DNA from: Chamaesiphon sp.
GTDB taxonomy: Bacteria > Cyanobacteriota > Cyanobacteriia > Cyanobacteriales > Chamaesiphonaceae
Assembly (NCBI GenBank): GCA_026785875.1
Contig: JAJAZF010000183.1
Coordinates: forward strand, 1-17,648
DNA length: 17,648 nucleotides
Direction: 5' to 3'
Shown here one piece after another: positions 7,553 to 13,193 of the stretch; the first letter of the stretch is position 1, and each line of letters begins with the position of its first letter. Under the pieces are notes generated by a model. It ran no database searches. It saw nothing but the letters and a program-made list of their open reading frames with translations, and was not told the origin of the DNA. The position numbers and the translations under genes are program-made.

Positions 7553-7575
7553 TTCTCTCTCAAAAGGTAGAGATT
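7553..7575 (-). promoter_or_regulatory. Copy 1 of a shared upstream motif (AATCTC...TTGAGAGAGAA)
   Basis: Read on the minus strand, this is AATCTC, a seven-base middle, then TTGAGAGAGAA. It starts 88 bases upstream of the gene at 7465. Nearly the same string occurs upstream of the SDR gene (11583-11603). TTGAGA could be a -35 box; 17-19 bases later the sequence GTTATAGG gives a mediocre -10. A binding site or shared promoter is inference. Confidence 0.35.
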
Positions 7576-7687
7576 GATTTTATCAAAGCAGAGTAAAATA
7601 ATTGCGATCTAATACTTTAATTAAGATTTCGCTCGACTTATTAATTATTTGAGCAGTTATCTTCGATCCTCACCCAGCCATAAAGAT

Positions 7688-7720
7688 CCCCTGTCTTGAC
7701 GCGATCGATCGAAACAGGGG
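7688..7720 (-). terminator. Hairpin terminator of the 11525-7781 gene run
   Basis: CCCCTGT (7688-7694) pairs with ACAGGGG (7714-7720) around a loop containing GCGATCGATCG, 60 bases beyond the stop codon of the last gene. Flanking GAT/ATC bases extend it imperfectly. No long T-run follows, as is common for cyanobacterial terminators. Confidence 0.45.
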
Positions 7721-7780
7721 AATCAGAAATCTGGCGTTGCTGAATTAGATATCCTGCTAAAGCAGATATATTTGTGGTGC

Positions 7781-8293
7781 CTAAGCACCCATAGGTTCGG
7801 TATATCCTTGGATATTTTCTGGCTCAAATTGGCGCAATATGCGAGTTGCTTGACGGGTGAGTTCGTCGGTACCCTCGACGATAATTAGGTATTTACCAGC
7901 ATTGAGACGATTGCGGTAGGGCAAGGCATCGCCGCTACCGATCGTTAGCCCAATTGTGCGGCCACTCAGATAGGCTCCCAGTACCCCAGCAGCAGCACCG
8001 AATATACCACCAATGATATGATTACCAATTGGCGCGATCGGTAAAAGTTGAATGCTTGTCAACCAATTAAATGCGAAACCTGCCACAAAGCCAAAGGACA
8101 TCAGCCAGTACAATTCGCGCTTTGTTTCTTTGCTAGCTGCAACATTAGGATTAATCAGCCCATATTCATCAGCACTTTTATAACCTTCGCCTAAAACATT
8201 AATTTGGTTACTTGGCAAGCCTTCTTTTGCTAAAGCAGAGTAGGCGGCTTCGGCTTGACTTCGATCGGATAAAACTGCAACGAGGTAGTTCAT
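7781..8293 (-). CDS. Membrane protein related to general stress protein 17M
   Basis: The protein has 170 residues. The N-terminal part (MNYLVAVLSDRSQAEAAYSALAKEGL..INVLGE) and the C-terminal part (KYLIIVEGTDELTRQATRIL) look like two halves of a small ferredoxin-like fold. They flank two hydrophobic segments, about residues 64-82 and 90-117. The second is glycine-rich (IIGGIFGAAAGVLGAYLSG), a glycine-zipper style helix. This arrangement matches the general-stress-protein-17M / YflT-like membrane proteins often found beside oxidoreductases; biochemical function is unknown. Its start overlaps the last four bases of the dehydrogenase gene (ATGA), implying translational coupling. Confidence 0.7.
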   Translation of the reverse strand: MNYLVAVLSDRSQAEAAYSALAKEGLPSNQINVLGEGYKSADEYGLINPNVAASKETKRELYWLMSFGFVAGFAFNWLTSIQLLPIAPIGNHIIGGIFGAAAGVLGAYLSGRTIGLTIGSGDALPYRNRLNAGKYLIIVEGTDELTRQATRILRQFEPENIQGYTEPMGA

Positions 8294-9507
8294 AGAGAAG
8301 TGGGGAATGGCTCCAGAGTGGTGAGTGGGCTGTCTAATAAACCTGGTTTAAGTACGATCTTGATGCAGCTATCTTTCTTATGTTTGAAGATTTCGTAGCC
8401 GTGAGGTGCTTGCTCTAGGGGCATCGTGTGAGTGATCACAAATGAGGGATCGATGTCGCCATTCTGAATGCGATCGAGTAATTTGGGCAGATACTTATGA
8501 ACGTTAGTTTGTCCGGTTTTCATGGTTAAACCCTTATTCATAAACGCGCCCATCGGGATTTTGTCTACCAACCCAGTATAAACACCTGGAACTGAGACTG
8601 TACCGCCTTTGCGGCAAGCTACAATTGCTTGGCGGAGGACATTAGGTCTGTCGGTTTCGAGCTTGACAGCTTGCATCGCTTTATCGTAGAAACCTTCTAA
8701 ACCCATGCCGTGGGCTTCCATCCCCACTGCATCCATCACGGCATCCGGCCCACGTCCGCCCGTCATTTCTTTCAAAGCGTCCCCGACCTCGATTTCTTCA
8801 TAATTGAGGACTTCAGCCCCACTGAGCTTCGCCATCTGGAGTCGTTCGGGCACGCGGTCGATCGCAATTACTCGCTCTGCGCCCAGCATCAAGGCACTCC
8901 GAATCGCAAATTGTCCGACGGGGCCACAACCCCAAATCGCTACCGTATCCCCAGGCTGAATATTACAGTTTTCGGCTGCCATATAGCCAGTGGGGAAGAT
9001 ATCAGTCAGAAATATCACCTGTTCGTCAGTCAGTCCGTCGGGGATCTTGAACAAACCCACGTCAGCAAACGGAACGCGGGCATATTCTGCTTGTCCGCCA
9101 GCATAGCCGCCAGTCAGATGAGAGTAGCCAAATAAACCCGATGGCGAATACCCCATCAGTTGTTCGACTCCCCAGGGACTAGGGTTAGAGTTGTCACACT
9201 GTGATGTTAACTGCCGATTACAGAAAAAACACGAGCCACACGCGATCGTAAATGGGACGACGACTCGATCGCCAATTTTGACGTTAGTGACTTTGCGACC
9301 TAGTTCTACCACCTCGCCCATAAATTCATGCCCGATGATATCCCCCTTTTGCATCGTGGGATTCAAGCCGTTATATAAGTGCAGATCGGAGCCACAAATC
9401 GCTGTGCTAGTAATTTTGACGATCGCATCACGCGGATTGATAATCTTTGGATCTGGTACTGTTTCGACCTCGACTTTATTGGTACCTTGCCAGCATACTG
9501 CTCTCAT
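8290..9507 (-). CDS. Zinc-dependent alcohol dehydrogenase, formaldehyde dehydrogenase-like
   Basis: This is a 405-residue medium-chain dehydrogenase. The catalytic zinc ligands are visible as C38 (CGSDLH), H60-E61 (GHEF) and D170 (LTDIFPTGY). The structural zinc is held by C90, C93, C96 and C104 (CGSCFFCNRQLTSQC). The NAD site is GCGPVG (193-198). The long insert with PWGVEQLMGYSPSGLFGYSHLTGGYAGGQAEYARVP is typical of the glutathione-independent formaldehyde dehydrogenase and related threonine-dehydrogenase-like branch. It probably oxidises an alcohol or aldehyde in the cytoplasm; the exact substrate is unknown. I chose the ATG at 9507 because AAGGAG lies eight bases upstream and homology starts there (MRAVCWQGTNKVEVE). 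The longer frame to 9630 would read through the intergenic repeat. It ends four bases inside the next gene. Confidence 0.9.
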   Translation of the reverse strand: MRAVCWQGTNKVEVETVPDPKIINPRDAIVKITSTAICGSDLHLYNGLNPTMQKGDIIGHEFMGEVVELGRKVTNVKIGDRVVVPFTIACGSCFFCNRQLTSQCDNSNPSPWGVEQLMGYSPSGLFGYSHLTGGYAGGQAEYARVPFADVGLFKIPDGLTDEQVIFLTDIFPTGYMAAENCNIQPGDTVAIWGCGPVGQFAIRSALMLGAERVIAIDRVPERLQMAKLSGAEVLNYEEIEVGDALKEMTGGRGPDAVMDAVGMEAHGMGLEGFYDKAMQAVKLETDRPNVLRQAIVACRKGGTVSVPGVYTGLVDKIPMGAFMNKGLTMKTGQTNVHKYLPKLLDRIQNGDIDPSFVITHTMPLEQAPHGYEIFKHKKDSCIKIVLKPGLLDSPLTTLEPFPTSL

Positions 9508-9548
9508 AATAAATTCTCCTTGGTTAGCAATCAATGATAATGGTGTTA

Positions 9549-9612
9549 CCCAGCCCTGCCTTGTAAAAGGGGGATGTTCTAGCTCCCTCCCCTCGATCGG
9601 GGGAGGGCTGGG
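9549..9612. repeat. GC-rich nested inverted repeat in the dehydrogenase leader
   Basis: Two stems compete. CCCTCCCC (9585-9592) pairs with GGGGAGGG (9600-9607), and CCCAGCCCT (9549-9557) pairs with AGGGCTGGG (9604-9612). They share bases 9604-9607, so they exclude each other. Similar CCAGCCCTCCCC elements are, from memory, widespread dispersed repeats in cyanobacteria. It lies between the SRPBCC and dehydrogenase genes and would be transcribed in the dehydrogenase leader. Confidence 0.6.
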
Positions 9613-9668
9613 GCGGTTCCTGAAGCTCAACGAAGGATGGGGTAAACATCTCCGCCGCGACTCAACTC

Positions 9669-10373
9669 CTAACTCCGTCGTCCAGAAGATTGACCTTCAA
9701 TAGTGGCAAACTCCCCTGCTTCCATCAGCATTTTGAAGCGACGTAAATCTTCGCCGATTTGCTGTTCGGGATTTTCGCCAAATACCTTGGCGATCGCCGC
9801 AGTCAAACCGCCACCAGGGGGGCTGTACTCCATCACCACCTTTACTTCTGTCCCGCGTCCTGGCGGTGCGGATTGGAACCGCACAAAGCCAGAATTCGAT
9901 ACATCTGCGCCTTCTACCGATGCCCAAGTAATTAATTGATTTGGTCGATCGGTAATGATTTCGGCATCCCACTCGACGCTAGCACCCAGCGGTGCATTGG
10001 CGATCCAATGCGATCGCGTCTCACTGATTACAGTTACCGATTTCAGATGCTTCATAAAGGTGGGCAAGTTCCCAAAATCGTGCCAGAAGGTATATAACTC
10101 TTCAGGTGACTTATTTTGGATCGTCACAGTTTTTTCGACCCGAATTGGCTTGTCCAATCCTGCTGCTTCCGTAACCGTATCAGCCAAACTCTTTTGTCCG
10201 GCGGCACCGTGATAGGCTAAAGTGCCACCTGCGATCGCCATCAGCGCACCCCGCAAAGAACGTTGGCTCAATCCCGTCAATACCAGTGCGCCACCTGTAA
10301 TCAAAGATCCCCACCGTTCGGTATCCCCAACATTTTCAGGTGATTTGTTACTACTAGTCGATTTTATTTCCAT
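9669..10373 (-). CDS. SRPBCC-domain protein with N-terminal DUF2892-like membrane segment
   Basis: The 234-residue protein has two parts. Residues about 20-60 (RWGSLITGGALVLTGLSQRSLRGALMAIAGGTLAYHG) resemble the YgaP-like/DUF2892 paired hydrophobic helices, giving a membrane anchor. Residues about 75-215 form a START/Bet v1-like SRPBCC (polyketide cyclase/dehydrase) domain: VEKTVTIQNKSPEELYTFWHDFGNLPTFMKHL opens it, and ITWASVEGADVSNSGFVRFQSAPPGRGTEVKVVMEY carries its central strands. Such domains bind hydrophobic ligands in a deep cavity; the ligand here is unknown. It sits between the SDR and zinc dehydrogenase genes, a combination seen repeatedly in bacterial stress clusters. The start ATG at 10373 follows the composite repeat region by a few bases, and I see no strong Shine-Dalgarno sequence. 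Confidence 0.82.
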   Translation of the reverse strand: MEIKSTSSNKSPENVGDTERWGSLITGGALVLTGLSQRSLRGALMAIAGGTLAYHGAAGQKSLADTVTEAAGLDKPIRVEKTVTIQNKSPEELYTFWHDFGNLPTFMKHLKSVTVISETRSHWIANAPLGASVEWDAEIITDRPNQLITWASVEGADVSNSGFVRFQSAPPGRGTEVKVVMEYSPPGGGLTAAIAKVFGENPEQQIGEDLRRFKMLMEAGEFATIEGQSSGRRS

Positions 10374-10393
10374 CTCAATTACCTTCTAATTAA

Positions 10394-10523
10394 ACAGTTG
10401 ACAGTTGCGGTTCGCGCCCTGGAGGTTCCCTCCAGATTGAGCGAAACAAGACAGACAGTTGACAGTTGACAGCGGCTTGCGCTCTAGAGGGAGCCTCTAA
10501 ATCTCGCTAACAACTGTCAACTA
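10394..10523. repeat. Composite of TCAACTG/CAGTTGA heptads and two small palindromic repeats
   Basis: Heptad units ACAGTTG occur at 10394-10407 and again around 10455-10472, and the inverted form CAACTGTCAACTA ends the block at 10511-10523. Between them are two hairpins: CTGGAGG/CCTCCAG (10419-10435, three-base loop) and TAGAGG/CCTCTA (10485-10499, three-base loop). Each hairpin follows a GCGGTTCGCGC- or GCGGCTTGCGCT-like lead-in. The block fills the gap between two minus-strand genes, and its last heptad contains the stop codon of the SDR gene (10521-10523). Confidence 0.7.
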
Positions 10524-11525
10524 TTCCTTCAGAATATTGGCGGCGATCAGAGCTAATGCTCCCAAGCCAGCAGCGGTGCCCCATTTAACCGCTGGATGGA
10601 AGTCGAACCAATCCAAGAAACTAGGGATAGTCTTATCCGTAAAATCTCCCGTCGTCGTGTTGTATCCTTCGATCGGTTCAAATAGATTATTGGGGTCGTC
10701 TGTGGCTTTGATCCGCTCGGTGCGTTGTCCTGGAACGGCGATGGCACCGACGAGGGTATCAGTCAAATCTGGTACGAGCTTTTGTAACAAGTCAATTACC
10801 CGCCCCACATCACCTACAATCATGTCGCGAGTGGGATTTTCGGCAGCATGTAAGATGGCTTCAGCTACTAGACTGGGCTGATAGTAAGGTGGTATTCCGG
10901 TTGGCATCACACCCAGTTTTGTCCGCGCTTTATTGTAAAATGGGGTGTTGATTACCGAGGGCAGGATATTGGTAATACTAATTGGAAACCCTTCTTGCTT
11001 TAGTTCCGATCGCAGTGAATCGAGAAAGCCTTCCATCCCATGTTTCGAGGCTGAGTAAGCCGATTGCAATGGCATCGAGCGACGAGCTTCCACTGAAGAA
11101 ACAGCGATAAATGCGCCGCGTCCAGTCTGTCTGAGGTGAGGCATCGCCACCATCGCGCCATAAACCGACCCCATCAAATTCACGTCGATGACCCGCTTGA
11201 ACTCTTCAGGCGTGACTTGCTCGAAGGGGGCAATAATCCCAGTTCCCGCCGCATGTACCCAAGTGTCCAACCGTCCGTAGCGATCGATAGTTCTATCGAC
11301 AATACTCTTTACCTGTTCAAATTCCGCCACATCAGCAGGAATCGCGATCGTATCTCCCCCCAGTGCGGTGATTTCATCAACTAATGATGCCAATCCTGAC
11401 TCAGTACGGGCAGAAACTACTACTTTAGCGTTGCGCTTGGCAAACTGGAGCGCGGTTTCTCGCCCAATGCCACTGGAGGCTCCAACAACGGCAACAACTT
11501 GTTGTTCGATCGGTTTGAGTTTCAT
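10521..11525 (-). CDS. Short-chain dehydrogenase/reductase with C-terminal membrane anchor
   Basis: This is a classical SDR of 334 residues, longer than the usual 250. The cofactor motif GASSGIG is at 15-21, N116 lies in DVNLMGS, S143/S144 are in VSSVEA, and the catalytic YxxxK is Y157 and K161 (SAYSASKHG). The arginine at the end of strand 2 (SARTESGL) suggests NADPH use. A C-terminal extension of about 90 residues ends with WGTAAGLGALALIAANILK (313-331), a probable single membrane helix anchoring the enzyme with its catalytic domain in the cytoplasm. The substrate is unknown. It begins the minus-strand run with the SRPBCC, zinc dehydrogenase and GSP17M-like genes. Its stop codon falls inside a heptad repeat, so the original C-terminus may have been altered slightly. 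Confidence 0.9.
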   Translation of the reverse strand: MKLKPIEQQVVAVVGASSGIGRETALQFAKRNAKVVVSARTESGLASLVDEITALGGDTIAIPADVAEFEQVKSIVDRTIDRYGRLDTWVHAAGTGIIAPFEQVTPEEFKRVIDVNLMGSVYGAMVAMPHLRQTGRGAFIAVSSVEARRSMPLQSAYSASKHGMEGFLDSLRSELKQEGFPISITNILPSVINTPFYNKARTKLGVMPTGIPPYYQPSLVAEAILHAAENPTRDMIVGDVGRVIDLLQKLVPDLTDTLVGAIAVPGQRTERIKATDDPNNLFEPIEGYNTTTGDFTDKTIPSFLDWFDFHPAVKWGTAAGLGALALIAANILKE

Positions 11526-11582
11526 TTGCAGTTAGTTAGACTTTGCTATTTTGGTATCTTAACAATCCAAATGCTAAGTGTC

Positions 11583-11603
11583 TTCTCTCTCAAGAGGGAG
11601 ATT
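11583..11603 (-). promoter_or_regulatory. Copy 2 of a shared upstream motif (AATCTC...TTGAGAGAGAA)
   Basis: The minus-strand reading is AATCTCCCTCTTGAGAGAGAA. Relative to the copy at 7553-7575 it is two bases shorter in the middle but otherwise almost identical. It starts 58 bases upstream of the SDR gene, in the divergent interval shared with the DUF2993 gene (11721). It is also an imperfect dyad (TCTCTCTC AA GAGGGAGA), so a dimeric regulator could bind it; this is inference. Confidence 0.35.
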
Positions 11604-11720
11604 ACCTGTCTATCTTTTGGTAGATTGAATTCCGATCTAGTTTTGCTATTACTAAAGTTACATGTCAAAAAAAATATCAAATGTAGAAATTGATAAATAA
11701 AACTTTATCACAAACAAAAT

Positions 11721-12461
11721 ATGGCACAAGATCCACCAGATCTGGGTAATCAGGTATTAAGTAAAGTCGTAGAGATTGGCATTGCTACTCAGTTAGACCA
11801 CTCCGAAGAGATCGATGTTGATATTCGTACCAATCCTGGGAGCTTCATCCAAGGAAAAGTAGATTCTATCGAAATCTCTGGTAAGGGATTGGTAGTCAAG
11901 CAAGATTTACGGGTAGAAACTATTACCATCAGCACCGATGAGGTATCAATTAATCCCCTCAGTGCGGTCTTCGGTAATATCGAACTCACTCATCCCACCG
12001 ATGCCGAAGCCCGAATCATATTGACTGAAGCCGATATCAATCATGCTTTTTGCTGTGACTATGTTCAAACCAAATTACGTGGTTTGAAGATGGATATGGA
12101 TGGGCATCCGGTCACGATCGACGTGCAACAAGTCACATTAGATCTTCCAGGTGAGAACAAATTCGTCATCGCTACAACTTTTTTGATGAGAGAAGAAAAT
12201 GAGGTGAAAAGTTTTTCGGCAACTGCGATTCCACAAATTCATGAGAATGGGAATCGGATTTCCTTAGAGATTTTAGCGGCAGAAGGTCAAGGTTTAACTC
12301 TCAAACTGATTATGGTGATTTTTGAGCAACTCTCAGCTTTATTAGATTTACGAAACTTTAATATCCCAGGGATCGCACTCCGATTGGATCGATTAGAAGC
12401 TCAACAAGGCAGACTAGTCATTCATGCCAAAACTCAAATCGCGCAATTACCTTCCATCTAA
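11721..12461 (+). CDS. DUF2993 (LmeA-like) family protein
   Basis: The 246-residue protein matches the cyanobacterial DUF2993 pattern throughout. GNQVLSKVVEIGIATQLDHSEEIDVDIRTNPG is at the N-terminus, then GKVDSIEISGKGLVVKQDLRVETITI, INPLSAVFGNIELTHPTDAEARIILTEADINHAF in the middle, and LLDLRNFNIPGIALRLDRLEAQQGRLVIHA near the end. The family is related to the actinobacterial LmeA phospholipid-binding protein and probably forms a lipid-binding beta structure. The cyanobacterial members have no established function. No signal peptide is visible from this start. The ATG lacks a Shine-Dalgarno sequence and follows an A-rich leader. It is divergent from the SDR gene and 32 bases before the DUF2231 gene, so the two are probably co-transcribed. 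Confidence 0.85.
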   Translation: MAQDPPDLGNQVLSKVVEIGIATQLDHSEEIDVDIRTNPGSFIQGKVDSIEISGKGLVVKQDLRVETITISTDEVSINPLSAVFGNIELTHPTDAEARIILTEADINHAFCCDYVQTKLRGLKMDMDGHPVTIDVQQVTLDLPGENKFVIATTFLMREENEVKSFSATAIPQIHENGNRISLEILAAEGQGLTLKLIMVIFEQLSALLDLRNFNIPGIALRLDRLEAQQGRLVIHAKTQIAQLPSI

Positions 12462-12493
12462 ATTTTAATAATTAACCTTTAGGCGTACAAACC

Positions 12494-13015
12494 ATGACTC
12501 AAGTTCCCAGCATTCCCCCATTTATCGAAAGCAACGATCGCGAGTTTCATGATAGCGGCGTACAGAGTACAGTTGCGATCGCCGGACATCCTCTCCATCC
12601 CCTCCTCGTCACATTTCCGATCGCTTTCCTCTCAGGTGCTGCGGGAGCAGATCTGGGGTATTGGCTCACTCACGATCCCTTTTGGGCGCGGGCGGCGATC
12701 TGGCTGATTGGTGTGGGGTTTGTGTCGGGGCTGGTTGCAGCCGTGGCTGGGATGTCCGACTTCCTGAGGATCGATCGAGTCCGCAAGCGCAGCGCGGGCT
12801 GGATTCACATGACTGGCAATATTACCGCAATGGTGCTGACATTAATTAACTGGGCGTTGCGCTGGAATAATGTTGAGGGGGCGATTTTACCGTTGGGATT
12901 GATTATTTCCACGCTCGTCGCATCACTCCTAGCAATCGGCGGCTGGTTCGGAGCCGAACTAATCTATCGCCACAAAATTGCGGTGATTGGTGATAGTAGC
13001 CGCTATGAACCATAA
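12494..13015 (+). CDS. DUF2231 integral membrane protein
   Basis: The 173-residue protein has about four membrane segments: around 37-58, 65-88, 103-124 and 130-152. The family hallmark GHPLHPLLVTFPIAFLSGA opens the first helix, and a second histidine (GWIHMTGN) sits at the start of the third. From memory, DUF2231 domains also occur fused to Rieske iron-sulfur domains in other bacteria, so a membrane redox or heme-binding role is conceivable; no direct evidence is visible here. It lies 32 bases after the DUF2993 gene, and a hairpin terminator follows before the molybdoenzyme gene. Confidence 0.82.
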   Translation: MTQVPSIPPFIESNDREFHDSGVQSTVAIAGHPLHPLLVTFPIAFLSGAAGADLGYWLTHDPFWARAAIWLIGVGFVSGLVAAVAGMSDFLRIDRVRKRSAGWIHMTGNITAMVLTLINWALRWNNVEGAILPLGLIISTLVASLLAIGGWFGAELIYRHKIAVIGDSSRYEP

Positions 13016-13037
13016 CTAGGGTTTCACTCGTTAATAG

Positions 13038-13068
13038 ATACAAAGGCTTCTGTCACAAGCCTTTGTAT
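13038..13068 (+). terminator. Intrinsic-type terminator after the DUF2231 gene
   Basis: ATACAAAGGCTT (13038-13049) is the exact reverse complement of 13057-13068, giving a 12-bp stem with a seven-base loop (CTGTCAC), followed by TT and then TAGTAG. It lies 23 bases past the stop codon and separates the DUF2993-DUF2231 pair from the molybdoenzyme gene. Confidence 0.7.
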
Positions 13069-13156
13069 TTAGTAGTAATGGTCGAAATGTCTTAACCGTG
13101 GCAACTGCTATAGCAATCCTAAATCGGCAGCAGCCCAAGTATCACGCCTCCGCCAT

Positions 13157-13184
13157 TGACTATCCACTATTCACCATTCACTGA
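13157..13184 (+). repeat. Four degenerate heptads just before the molybdoenzyme ribosome site
   Basis: Read in steps of seven, the sequence is TGACTAT, CCACTAT, TCACCAT, TCACTGA, a clear seven-base periodicity around a TCACTAT consensus. It runs directly into the Shine-Dalgarno sequence AAGGGAG of the gene at 13194. It is probably a degenerate short tandem repeat of the class seen at 15621. Confidence 0.45.
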
Positions 13185-13193
13185 GAAGGGAGT

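Noticed and set aside
9508..9630. N-terminal extension of the zinc dehydrogenase
   Set aside because: It would translate the GC-rich intergenic repeat; homology and a Shine-Dalgarno sequence support the ATG at 9507.
9191..9703. Plus-strand gene antisense to the dehydrogenase
   Set aside because: It reads antisense through the zinc-binding region and the intergenic repeat, with no family likeness.
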